A stretch of DNA of 64,000 bases from Cheiracanthium punctorium (Eukaryota; Arthropoda; Arachnida; Araneae; Cheiracanthiidae): NCBI GenBank assembly GCA_038373885.1, contig JAWZYV010019913.1, positions 1,166,001-1,230,000 on the forward strand, given 5' to 3'. The translations under genes were made by a program, and so were the position numbers. The notes below the pieces were generated by a model, which was not told where the DNA came from, did no database searches, and was given only the letters and a program-made list of their open reading frames with translations. Below, in pieces: positions 12,990 to 24,639 of this stretch (the stretch's first letter is position 1; each line of letters begins with the position of its first letter).

Positions 12990-13639
12990 CTAAAGGAGTG
13001 GTTGCGATATGTCCTGTAAAGCCGAAGAAACAAGCAACCATTTTCTTGGAAGTGCTTGATGAACGAACAACTTTCGTGGGATTCGGTTCATCTGGAAACA
13101 CCCAAACAGTGGATTGTTGTTTAGTTTTTCCAGCTCATACGAATGTATCCAAGTTTCGTCACCTGTAACGATGTTGCACACTGATTTCGCATTTCCCATT
13201 TGGTATTTTTTTAGCATTTAATTACGCCAATTTGTACGAGCCTCTTTTAGAGCTTCTGTCAAATTGTGTGGAATCCATCTGGAACAAATCTTTTTAACAG
13301 CTAAATATTTGAGCAAAATCGAATGTATTGCAGTCTGTGATATGCCAAGGGATGCTTCTAGCTCCGGATATGTGACATGTCGATCTTCTTCAATCATGTT
13401 GTGCATAACATTGATGTTGTCTGGAATCGCTATCGATTTTGGTCGTTCTTCACGAGATTCACCACTGACGGATGCACGACCACGACGAAATTCTGAAAGC
13501 CAATTTTAAACAGTCTTTTCTGATGGTGCTCCATTACCAAAAGTTTCACGAAGTGATACTAAGCATTCTTGCCCAGTGAAGCCTTTTTTAAAATCATAAA
13601 AAATCATCCAATGGAAAGCTTTACGAATTATTTCCATTT
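12990..13639 (-). pseudogene. Mariner transposase pseudogene
   Basis: Mariner transposases cut and paste their element at TA sites; they have an N-terminal helix-turn-helix region and a C-terminal DDD catalytic domain. On the minus strand the start MEIIRK is at about 13639, followed by the helix-turn-helix region, FRRGRAS-like linker residues, and a second DNA-binding segment (SLGISQTAIHSILLKYL). After a stop near 13218 the protein resumes with IVTGDETWIHSYE, the motif holding the first catalytic D. The frame changes at least twice and the C-terminal catalytic part is degraded towards 12520. The family call is secure; the gene is dead. Confidence 0.88.
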
Positions 13640-13732
13640 TTTTTTTTTCATTCACTGGCTTGTTTAGAACACTCGTGTAAACAAAATATGCAGGCAATTT
13701 CCATAATGCAACTGATTCCTAGATTAAAAAAA

Positions 13733-15727
13733 TCTGATGTGTCCAACACATGACTTCCTTGCACGTCTATTAAATCAAAAATGTTTTTTACGCACTTCCT
13801 CTAAACTTATTTGTTTGAAAGATATAAAATATCAATAATAGTAAGATATATCGATTTCTAGCCAAACATTTCGATATCGCCAAGCTGAGTTCAATTTGAA
13901 AGATTTCTTTCTGACACTTTATTTGGCGATATTTCACCAAAAAGCCGACAAACTTGAGATAGTTTGCGAGATGTTGGGGATAGCCAAAGTAGTCATTGAC
14001 CACAGACTTTCAATGAATTGAATGCATCCATACACCTTAATGTATTTAAAGTCATTTGGCTCACCCTGTAAATAAATTCCCAGTCGATTGCTGTCAAAAA
14101 AGATATTGAAAACCGTTAGATATTATAATATAGTTCTAAATACAAAAGTTCAAAATTCTACGGGTTAAAGTTTTAGAGTTATACAAAATACGAAATAATT
14201 TTTGGTGCCAAATTTGGCGATATTTCGGCGAAACTCGTCAATATCGACGACATTTGGCGAGATATTAAGCATGGACCAACAATGATAGATTATCGCCAAA
14301 TTTGGCGATATTTCGCCAAAACTCGCCAAGAACGATGACAAATGGCGATACTTTGGGCATGGACCAAATGACTGACTATCGCCAAATTTGGCTACATTTC
14401 GACAAAACTCGCCAAGGTCGAGGACAGGCGGCGAGATTTTGGGCATGTACCAAACAATGACTGTCTACAATTGTATTATATTGAAGATGTCCATAGACAT
14501 TAAAGTACTGAAATTCTTTTCGGTGGTCCTGTAAATAAACTCTCCAGTAGATTTTAACCAAAAATCGAGATGCACAAATAGATGTTACAACAATCTTATA
14601 TATGAAATTTCATAATAGTTTTTGAGATTTGAGAGTTAAATATGCACACAAGTACACAAAAAAGTCGCCAAGCTTGGCGACTTTTGGCATAGTTCTTGAG
14701 GGAGGCACGTGAACGTGGTCGGACCATTACCTAACTTATGTGGTAGGACGGTATTGTGCTTGAAATGGATGAATCTCCTAAAATTGCCATTGACCGTAAT
14801 GTATTGGAAATCTTTTGAGTGTTCCTGTAGCAGAACTGTAAATGATAAAGACACTTTTTTTAATGGAGAAATTCATTTTCTAACTCTTTACAGCATATAT
14901 CACTTCTGAGTCGTTTGAAATAACCCAATACCTCTAAAAAACGCTTTGATGAATTTCGGCCCATAGAGCGTAATGTATTTCGAATCTTTTAGGCGGTTCT
15001 GTAGATAAACTATCCAGTCGAATGGAACCGAAAGGGGAGGTGCACAACTAGATGTTACAACAATCCTAAATATAAAGTTTCAACATTCTACGCCTCATAG
15101 TTTTTGAGATATGCGAGTTTAATGAATTTCGGCCCATTGAGCGTAATGTATTTCGAATGTTTTGGGCGGTGCTGTAGATAAACTATCCAATCGAATGGAA
15201 CCAAAAGGGGAGGTGCACAACTAGATGTTACAACTATCCAAAATATGAAGTTTCGACATTCTACGCCTAATAGTTTTTGAGATATGCGAGTTTAATGAAT
15301 TTCGGCCCATAGAGCGTAATGTATTTCGAATCTTTTGTGCGGTCCTGTACATAAACTATTCATTCGATTGCGACCAAAAGGGGAGGTGCACAACTAGATC
15401 ATAGAACAATCCTAAATATCAAATCTCAACATTCTACGACCCATAGTTTTTGAGATATGCGAGTTACATACATACGTACGTACGTACGTACGTACCTACG
15501 TACGTACGTACAGACGGCATGGAAAAACTGACCACAATAAACTCGCCGCTGGTCAAAATGAGTTGCAGACGCGTTAATATGATCGTGCATGCTAGCCTAC
15601 GATGAGATGCATCGAAAAAATTCTTAAAATTAAATTTAGAGGTAGTCAAAATCGGATTTTTTGTCGAAATTTGGCCCTCAAAATTTTCCGGGATCACATT
15701 ACTTCCTTATACTACGTACAAGGAAGT
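13733..15727. mobile_element. R2k repeat family, copy A
   Basis: About 2-kb non-coding element starting TCTGATGTGTCCAACACATG and ending in a stem-loop ACTTCCTT...AAGGAAGT, set between A-runs. ACTTCCTTGCACG, 20 nt inside the left end, matches ACTTCCTTGTACG read inward from the right end. Internal parts in order: three ~87-bp repeats carrying the palindrome ATCGCCAAATTTGGCGAT (14190-14450), a perfect 26-bp palindrome (14660-14685), three ~172-bp repeats (14950-15460) and a (TACG)n tract (15472-15512). Other copies are at 41101, 56421 and 58494. It has no transposase. Short open frames in it are artefacts of the repeats. Confidence 0.85.
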
Positions 15728-15935
15728 AAAAATGTGCATTTTACGAATATCCTGAAGACAAGTTTCAGTAGCACCTGCTATCGGTCGTTTGTAAAAACAT
15801 AAAAGGCAACCTATGTAGTGATCAATAAAACGGTTATATCTTTTTTTATTACTTGAAAATATATCTGTAGCATACCAAAGTGTCACTGAAGTGTTTATGA
15901 ACAGATTAAGCTGAGAACTTTTTATACAATCTTTA

Positions 15936-17586
15936 CACGCTAAAAAGTGTTTTGTTGAATTCATCAAAACTTGTTTGGTTAAATAGTCTGGAAGTTTTGT
16001 TTTGTTGATTTCAAAAAAGTTTGATTCAACCAAATTGATTTAGCCGAATGCTTTGAATTTAGGCAAAACTTTTTTTGTAAAAAACTCAGAACGAATGAAA
16101 TTTGAAATCGCTCGACAGTGAATTTACGAGTGCGTCAGGACATGTGCAGGAGTGTGAAAGACAGCCAGACACACGTAAAGGAGAAATGTTTAAATTGTTA
16201 TTTACCGAGTAAGAGCGAAGAGCTAAGAAAAGATCTGCAGTGTCTGCTAATACATTTAAAAATGGATAATATCACACTCATTAAACACAAAATAAATTCG
16301 GGTTTTCCTCTGTTTGTTGTGAATTTCAGAGGTAAGCCTAATTAGTTTATTTATAAAAATTTAGACTTTTAGTGTTTTTAGAAGTTTCTACAGATTTAGC
16401 TTAAAGCCACTCAGTGTCCGTTAGACTAACTTAGTTAAAACAATCAGAACCACTTTTTCGAAATCTAACGGGCCACATAATATCGAAGGATGTAAAAAAT
16501 CTTATACAGTTAAAATATTAATTTATGTATACGCTCGATGAAAGAATCTTGTACGTAGGCTAAGCTGGGCAGTACCAAATTATAAATTTTTGTGTGTATT
16601 TCGAAAATATACTAAAAACTTTCTAAACTAAGTAGTTTAAATTTTAAAGCGGTACACATATTTTTTAAATCCATATCTTTTCATGTCGCAAAGAGTTTAA
16701 TTCACATACCCATGCCGGAAAGTAAATCACTTGTGGTTTTAGAACTTTATCTTTTTTATTTATGTCCTTTCTAAGAGAAAATACATTCATTTTCCAATTG
16801 AAAGATTCTAGCGATAAAACTGTTTATATTACGTTGATTATTTATTAGCTTTGTATTACATTTATAAAAGCGTTTAAATGCGCTGATAAATGAAAACGGA
16901 TAGTTCCGATTCTGCTAGGTGATTGTGTATGAAATAAAGCTGACTACTGATTTTGTGTTCGATCGTTTGGCACTTCAAAATAGCTGACGCGAATACTCCA
17001 TTTCTCATTTTCACTGAAAAATTTCTTGATAATTATCAAATAAACTAGAAAGTTGGAGAAAATATACACTTATTTATCAAGAACGCAAAAGCAATATTTA
17101 ATTCCCTTACTAAGTTTTCGTATGAAGGAAAAAAAATCTTTCTTTTATTTAACTTTATGAGTAAAAACTAAAATAAAAATATGAATTTTGATGAATAGAT
17201 AAATTATTTAGTGTTATCTCTGAAGCTTTCAACAACTGTTAGTGGGTTGAAAAACATGACAATAAAAAAAACAAAATAATTTTGTTAATTACCCAGTAAA
17301 ACACCAATTAACAAAAACATTTTGTCAATTCTAACAAATAATTTGGCTGATTTTAACCAAATAAACCATTAAAACAAATAGTTTGGTTGAATTAACTAAA
17401 CATTTGCTTATTTCAAGCAAATTGTCTCGTTAAATTGACAAAATATTTTGTTGAAATAACGAATTAATTTTAACAAAATATAATGTTCTTAATTCAACAA
17501 AAATTTTGTTGGCGCTATTTCAATAGGATAATTTTGTTGATTTAACAAAATTTTTGTTGATTTTAACAAAACAGTTTTTCAGTGTG
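15936..17586. mobile_element. Iteron-rich TIR element I1
   Basis: Left end CACGCTAAAAAGTGTTTTGT; right end, reverse complemented, CACACTGAAAAACTGTTTTG. Both are followed by runs of AACAAAA/TTTTGTT motifs in both orientations, densest at 17260-17580. A diverged copy is at 28186-29636. The interior (about 16118-16345) has an open frame of 75 codons whose homologue in I2 is broken, so coding is doubtful. AGGTAAGCCTAA, a good splice-donor match, is conserved in both. No target duplication was evident and the superfamily is not recognised. Confidence 0.65.
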
Positions 17587-17589
17587 GTA

Positions 17590-19980
17590 TTCTTGTAAGA
17601 TTAAACATACGAAAAAACACTATACGTGTAGCAAAAACCAATAGTGTGACTACTGAAGGACAAAATACAGTTTCGTGTTACAATATTAATTACATTTCAG
17701 AAACTTTTCATAAATTTTACAAAAAAATATGTTATGCTCAACTTATTCAAGAAAAAAAAACAATCATTCAAATATTTTTTAATACATTATGATTAACTTA
17801 TGTATCTTTATTTGATATGTTACCGATCTGCAACATGACGATATAAAGGGTTAAAATGCCAAATGATGGCGTTTATCAAGTCAAATTCAGTTCAAATTCA
17901 AATCGTATGGGAAAAAAAAATTGGCAAAAAATGTTCACTGATAACGTAAATATTAGAGCTAGTCAGTTTTTGATTACGCCGTATTTCGAACACTTTTAGA
18001 ATGAATATTTTGTTGACACATGCTTAGACATTACAGAACTACTAATTTAATAGTCACGATTAATAGTTCATATACCCTTTGTTGGTTTCGAGCTGAAAAC
18101 ACTCCAACAAATCATGAGTATTTAAACCATTTCGAGGAAAAGCATTTGATTCCGTTTACTGAGATGTTGAAGTGAGCTAAAAGGAATCATTGAAATTTTA
18201 GTGGTGCCTCTATGAATGGATATACAAGCAAATCTAGAAAGTATAATGATTCAAAAGCGTTTAAGCGTGCATGACGTCCAAGATGTTTTGCCACCATGAC
18301 CTGATAAAGATTCTTCTTTCACCATGAATATTTTACTTTGAAAAGTGTTTTACGTTTCCGAATTCGCGAATCCGAATAGAGCATCGGTAGTTTACACTAT
18401 ATTTTCGTAAATTTGTCTGCAATACATGTGTAACATAGTATCTGAATATTTTACAGCGTAGAGTTTTACTGTTTATGTAAATCTTAAAATGCCTACGTAC
18501 ATATTGGCATATGCTACAAAATTCACATTTTTTCGGATGAAAAATTTTATAACTCTTTTCATCGAAACACTCAGGTGCCACTATTGATGTTCATTTCACA
18601 TACAGTGCATACAAAACAACAAAATTAATTAATTTAAAGGCTTTCTGTTTTTGGAAGAAAAGTAAAGTTATCTGCAAAGAAATTGCCAGTAGATTGCCAA
18701 ACTTATAATAAAAACTCTTTATTTCTCGACAAAAAATCTTTTCTTTGATATTACTGTCTTTGTCAAAGATGATGAAAATAGCGAGGTGTAAAGAAAATAG
18801 GCATATTCCCTTAGGAAACTCGTGCGAACATAACAAGGTAATTTGATGAAATTGTCAGGAAAGCCTTAAGGAAAATCAAAAAATTTGATTTTGCTGACAA
18901 GTTGGAAAATAAGTCCAAGAAATTCTATTATTTAACATAGTTCTTTGAAATAATTATTTCAAAGTTTGCAAATCCTACATCAAGTTAAATGTTCCTTTTT
19001 CTCGTTTTTGACACATTGTTTCTTTTTTGACAAATTAATATAAAAACTGAAATTAGATAAGTTTTATAATAATGTCTATAATATTTTGCCTTAGCTTTTC
19101 ACTTACACACACACACACATACAAAGCCTAAATATTCGACTACACGTTTCACGAACAGTGAATGTAAAATGTTATTGGTAAAATTTTATTTCTATCTATT
19201 ATTTTAAGATTGTATACGTCCTGCTTAACAAAAAAATCATTTGCATGGAATTAAAGTTTGCTATGTAAAGGACTTTAGAATACACATGAGCAAGCTAATC
19301 CTCTGTGAATCATAGAAGAAAATCAAAAGTGGCAGATTTAGAAACTCTTGTAAGTTGAATCATTTTCCGGATAAGAATATAAAACGTAGAGAATTACCTA
19401 TACAAATATCTTATAGAACTTATAAAATATAATTTATATAGTAGATGCTATAAATTTTATCAACATATTTAACAATTTATGTAATAATTAATTATTTTTA
19501 TAAAGAAATTTAAGTTAATATTTCAAATTTTGAGTGCCTTACTTTAAGCCTAATTAGAAATAATAAAAAAAGAAAATATGTATCAGCAATATTTCCCTAA
19601 CTCCTTTTTAAAATAACTGAATTATTTGGATACATAAATTCAGATGTAAAAAAAATCATGTTAATTATAATTAACCGTTTAATTGCGGTGGGTTTTATAA
19701 TGAACTATGAATATTTAAATCGTTTAAACTAACTACATTGCCATAATAAATTGAATTCTTATGTCCAAATGTCGTCCGTTAATGGCATAAATCCATCAGT
19801 GCGTCATGATTCATGCTTTCCAATATTAGAAATTGTTAAAATTAATTATAATAAAAAAACAACAATTCCTCGTCCAGAATGCAGTGCTAAACTTTCCTTT
19901 CTGCTAATAGTTGGCGTGCATAAATCGGGGCACACCCTCATGTTAGATTATATCTGCGATTATCGTTAGAAATCCCACGA
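17590..19980. other. No gene recognised
   Basis: AT-rich DNA. Open frames at 18333-18581 (-), 18591-18836 (-) and 19751-19969 (+) match nothing I know and lack supporting context. Confidence 0.5.
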
Positions 19981-19984
19981 ACTC

Positions 19985-20110
19985 CCACAACAAAGTCCCC
20001 TTGCTCGTATGTTTCGAGCCTGGTCGTAATGATTATGAAAAGCGTGCAATATGCGATCAATTATTTACAGTAATTATTATTCATAGGCTGGCGAGAGTGT
20101 GTAATGTGTT
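19985..20110. repeat. Unclassified dispersed repeat X, copy 2
   Basis: Homologous to 11340-11475 in the same orientation; see that entry for the shared blocks. Confidence 0.4.
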
Positions 20111-20339
20111 ATAGTACTATATTTCGTGCCAAGCAAAAATTACAGCAAGCATGTTGGTGGCTCAAGAATCCCATAAACGGAAAAGGTGCAGTAGCCAGTG
20201 TGTTATTTAAAAAGAGTTTGTTTTTCCTTATACATAAGCGAGGGCTTTCCTCAAACAAAATTTTTTTATGAACGAATATTTATGTATTTTACACCATTAC
20301 CATAAATAAGAATAAAATGAATATTTATTATCTGGGAAT

Positions 20340-20455
20340 CGGATATTTATTATCTGGGATCACATTGACTAATTACTACTGCTTGGTACATTGAAAATTT
20401 ATTACAATAAGTGGGATATTCCTTTATCCGATATTCCATTAAACGGGTTCGACTG
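20340..20455. mobile_element. Pogo/Tigger-like element end, copy 2
   Basis: Ends AAACGGGTTCGACTG followed by TA. Reverse complemented this is CAGTCGAACCCGTTT, a good match to pogo/Tigger termini. Homologous to 10500-10620. Only one end is visible. Confidence 0.5.
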
Positions 20456-20544
20456 TATGTATATGTTTGTCGACTTTTCATATACCGTCTACGAACCTTT
20501 CATTTTTTAGTATTGTGTTGTGTTAAGGTAAAGTGATAGATATT

Positions 20545-20588
20545 TAGATAGTGAGCACTATTAGTTAGATAGTGAGCACTATCTAAAG
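20545..20588. repeat. Duplicated TAGATAGTGAGCACTAT motif
   Basis: TAGATAGTGAGCACTAT occurs twice within 40 bp. The second copy extends into a palindrome with 9-bp arms and an AG centre. Confidence 0.7.
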
Positions 20589-20818
20589 GGAATGACTTGG
20601 TAGGAATACATTTTAAGGGGTTCTAACGTTACATCTCGTTACATCTGAGGTTATGGAGAAAACCATCCAAAACTCCAGACCGACAGCCACGTGGTGGGAC
20701 AGAACGCTGCGCCTTCACACTTCTGCTGTCTACCATGTTCAGGGATTTATCCACAAAGTCATGGGGGGGGCATTTTTATTTAAACAATATACAGACGAAT
20801 AGCTGAAAAAAATTAATC

Positions 20819-21565
20819 AGTTTTGAGCATTCGGTAGAAATATTTTCTATGTTTTTACAAATCTTATTAAAAAAACTTTATTTGAAAAAAAAAAATCCTA
20901 TATTCGGACATTTGCATTATGCCCGGAATTTCGACACCTCGAAACGTATATATTCATCAAATTTTCATCATGTAAAATTTTCATGATTGCGATATTTTCC
21001 TTACATGGTATATTTTTATAAAGTAAAAATCATCTGTTGGAGGTCACTTAATATGGCCAGAGACTATACAGTGGGAGTTAAATAAAGAGTGTAAAAATAG
21101 TAAATTGTGTCAAAAATTACATCTTGGAAAAAATATTCTGAATGAACATCAGTTTTGAGCATTCGGTAGAAATATTTTCTATGTTTTTACAAATCTTATT
21201 AAAAAAATTTTATTTGAAAAAAAAATCCTATATTCGGACATTTGCATTATGCCGGAATTTCGACACCTCGAAACTAAATTCATCAAAAATTTCTCATGAT
21301 TGCGATATTTTCCTTACATGGATATTTTTATAAGTAAAAATCATCTGTTGAGTCACTTAATATGGCCAAGACTATACAGTGGGAGTTAAATAAAGAGTGT
21401 AAAATAGTAAATTGTGTCAAAATTACATCTTGAAAAATATTCTGATGAACTTTATGAGCGAGTCGTACAATGTAACATGTGTTAATCAGTGGGAGTTAAA
21501 TAAAGAGTGTAAAAATAGTAAATTGTGTCAAAAATTACATCTTGGAAAAAATATTCTGAATGAAC
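20819..21565. repeat. 331-bp tandem duplication, 2.3 units
   Basis: Unit 1 is 20819-21149, unit 2 about 21150-21465, and a partial third unit 21484-21565 repeats the GTGGGAGTTAAATAAAGAGT part. Units 1 and 3 agree almost perfectly. Unit 2 differs from unit 1 mainly by scattered single-base deletions, often in runs of identical bases. That pattern is more like uncorrected long-read error than evolution. No coding sequence is present. Confidence 0.85.
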
Positions 21566-22209
21566 TTTAGTGAGCGAGCTTCTGTACAACTGGTGAACAT
21601 GCTGTTTTTTGTTTGTTGATGCTTGTTTGTTTACATATTTACTAAACTATATGTACCTGCTAATCCTTGCATGTAACATAAAGAAAATAATTTCGCTTGC
21701 ACCATCTTTTATGTAAATATTCTACCAAATGTAAAACTTTAAATTGAAAAAAAAAAGCTTTCAAAATATTTAAAAATAATGAGAAGAAAGGAATTCTCTG
21801 TTTCGTTCAAGGGCATGTTGAAAAGTAAGAGAATTTAAGCTCTTACGGCTGTGAAAATTGACGTCCTATGTTTGAGAGACAGTCAGACACATAGCGGCAA
21901 GATTGCTGGACTGGTGAACGAATGTGGTCCAGTTTGGTTTGTTTGTGTCGCTATGGCAAAGCTTCTATGATAGCTGTTCATGGGGTGTCGGAGGACTTTT
22001 TGAGGGGTTCTAACGCATTGGTTCAGTTTTAATTTGGTGTGATCATTGCAACAATTTCAATTGGATCTGCATTTAAAAACAACAGCTTTGCTCCATCCCT
22101 TGCATAAATAGCATGAGATGCATTCTACCTCTACAAATAAACGTGCTCATCTCGTTTATTGCCAAATTTTATTGGATTTTGAAGTATATATTGATGTTAT
22201 ATATCTTTT

Positions 22210-22455
22210 GTGATTTCTAAAAATATACCTCACGTTCTGTTACAAAAAGGAGCACGTTTAATGACCTTTAAATTAGGTAATATTTTAAATGTAAGTTCAG
22301 TAGGGAATGTCAAAAAAGCAACTGTCCATATACATATCGGTAAAATTTCAGGAAAACTAACGGTATCAAAGAGAAGTTGTCATCCAAGAAAAGCAAGTGC
22401 AATCCATGATTATGTGATAAGGGAAATGGTCGTACGATCTCAAACAGCCTTCTAA
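22210..22455 (+). pseudogene. Tc1-type transposase N-terminal fragment
   Basis: The frame contains VGNVKKATVHIHIGKISG followed by TVSKRSCHPRKASAIHD and VIREMVVRSQTA. This order resembles the helix-turn-helix pair and the GRPRKT-type linker of Tc1-like transposases (family knowledge). The linker has a Cys-His in place of the usual Gly-Arg. The frame stops at 22455 and no catalytic domain follows, so it is a fragment. Terminal repeats were not found. Confidence 0.5.
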
Positions 22456-22929
22456 ATTAAGATTAACCGTACTCTGGTCCGAATGATACCAACATTTCAA
22501 ATACAATTTTAGGACATTATTTATAAAATATGTTATGGACAAAGCATTCCATTAAATCTTAATTTCAAGGAACGGTCTTAAAGTCTTGCAAAATGAAGTG
22601 TAATAACAAATCTACCAGTCTACAAACATCTGTAAGGCTCTGAACACTCATGTACGCCCATCGTAAACATCAAACTTTGTGTATTCAGTATCTAATTCGT
22701 AACAATTGTGGCATTCTGTTGTCTTCGGAACTCAGCATAGCATTCCGAAGTGCGCGATTACATTATTGGCAACGTATCCATTTCCATGGTAGCTCTTCCT
22801 TATGCAAGCAACACCTGCGCCATCCACAGTTGCCATTCGTTCTCTTCCAGACACCTGATTTGCATGATAGGCGAATTGCTACACTATTTATTTTGCATTA
22901 TTTTATAAATGGTCCCATGCGTTAGATTT

Positions 22930-24630
22930 AACGAAGAAATTATAATATTTTAAATCTTCCAATGATAGCCATAAAATTAAAAAACAAAATTCTTATGTCG
23001 CCCTCCCATTACTCTCTATCAATTATTAAATAACTCCGACAGTCTGTAACGGTAACTGAGCTTAGAATCAGCTCACTATAAATATAAGTCTTGTAACAAA
23101 GTTAACAACTATACAGCAGAAAGATTGTCCAGTTAAGAAACAATAATACATTTTTCCAACTTACAGTGAGAATGCTGTAAATATATTTAAATGCCAACAA
23201 ACAAGTGTAAATGCAATTTATCAAGCCGATATTGCTTTGCATCTAGCACTCGAATATCAGAAAATAACTCAATGTATAAAAGAATTCACGAAAAGTGACA
23301 AAATTTTCTTTGCAATTTAGAACAGGGTTAGCCAAGATGCGACATCTTCAAAGAAAGGTTAGAAGTTAGTTAAACTCAGATGCATTTTTCCACGACTGCT
23401 TCAGTAAAAAACATCCAAGTTTCAAAACATTATATTTACTTCTTATTTAATTATTACTATTTATTCGATCGTGGAGCAAAGAGTAATTTTTCAAAACACG
23501 GCTGTAATGAAATTCTTATTTACACTAAAACAGTTACGAACAGCGAAAATTATAAATACTTTATCAAATATTTTTAAAATAAAACGCATATAACAAGCTA
23601 AAATGCCATTGTTATTGTGCAGTGCCAGTCTCAGATTCCTATAATTAGTTGCTAAAAATTTTTACATCAGGAAAATTTAAATTTGTTCTTAAAAAAAAAC
23701 AATAAACTGTGAACTGCAGTGTAATTGCTGCCTCAATTTTGCGTGACAGTGGTACATCGCACTACCGTGCGCTATGTGACAAATACTTAATCAAAGCTAC
23801 TGTTTAAAACATAAAGGTGCGTGCCATGTACAAGAAATGTCTGACCACAATATCCGTAAATACGACTATATATGCTTAAGAGTGCTCAGTGCTAAATTTT
23901 TCCACATCAGTAAGAAGCGTTAACTTTCGTTTATTCGCTTTACTTCGGAAATGTTAATATATAGTCAGAGAATAGTTTAAAATAGTTAACGGGATGTTTA
24001 TAGGTGTCAAAAATTGTGTATGTATTTTGAAAAGTTGTGTGTGTATATATATATATCCTATCTCACCGCGCGAAATTTTACACGGAGATTCTTGGAACGC
24101 TTCCCTCGTGTAAGTCAAGCTCTTACTGCAAATTTCGTGGTTTTTCACAACAAATGTATTAATGTAAAGATAATCAGGGAAGCAAATAAAATAAATCCAT
24201 TTTTCTCAGGAAATTTTCAGGTTTTTGTCTAAAATTTCCGAAAGTTTAGACGGTTGAAACTCTTTACCTTGGAGGAAACCCCTACAGTCCGCACATATCA
24301 ACCAGCTAATGAGCTTGTAGGATATCTTCGTTTGAAAAGACAAAAACAAAAAAAAAACAACTCCACTTTTGCTAGACTTCTTATTACGCAATATTGCCCG
24401 GGAAGTTCTATAATTTTTTTATATCTCTTATATGAAGCATTTAGATTGAAATTTGGTTTGAAGAAGATATACTCCAATAGAAGATGAGGTAATGTAAAAA
24501 TCAGTATTGACTACGCGATACAAATCATTACGGATATTACTGAATTGTTATTCTTAAAAAGAACTTTCAAGTAAAATATTAATTAGTGGAGCTTTATTAA
24601 AGAAAGGTTCAAATCATTAAATGCAAAGTA
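22930..24630. other. No gene recognised
   Basis: AT-rich intergenic DNA. Overlapping frames on both strands near 23954-24487 match nothing recognised. Confidence 0.5.
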
Positions 24631-24639
24631 TGTAGTAAA

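Larger units (their letters stand above)
12518..15815 (-). mobile_element. Mariner element, split by an R2k insertion
   Basis: Left end CGAGGGTTGCCTTTTAAG follows TA (12516-12517). The right end, read on the minus strand, is CATAGGTTGCCTTTTATG and abuts TA (15816-15817). The inverted repeats extend about 27 bp with a few mismatches. Transposase fragments lie on the minus strand between 13639 and 12990. R2k copy A (13733-15727) interrupts the 5' untranslated part. Subtracting the insert leaves about 1.3 kb, the usual length of a mariner. The transposase is broken, so the copy is inactive. Confidence 0.9.

Noticed and set aside
14165..14446. Minus-strand frames reading MPKISP...LGEFCRNVAKFGD in R2k copies (also near 41532, 56862, 57060, 58936, 59022)
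   Set aside because: They translate the ~87-bp GCCAAATTTGGC repeats and appear in more than one frame of the same DNA. The apparent protein repeats reflect the nucleotide repeat, not selection on a protein.
17260..17586. CRISPR-like array (regularly spaced AACAAAA/TTTTGTT motifs)
   Set aside because: The motifs are short and in both orientations, the spacing is irregular, and the DNA is clearly eukaryotic. They are transposon subterminal iterons.
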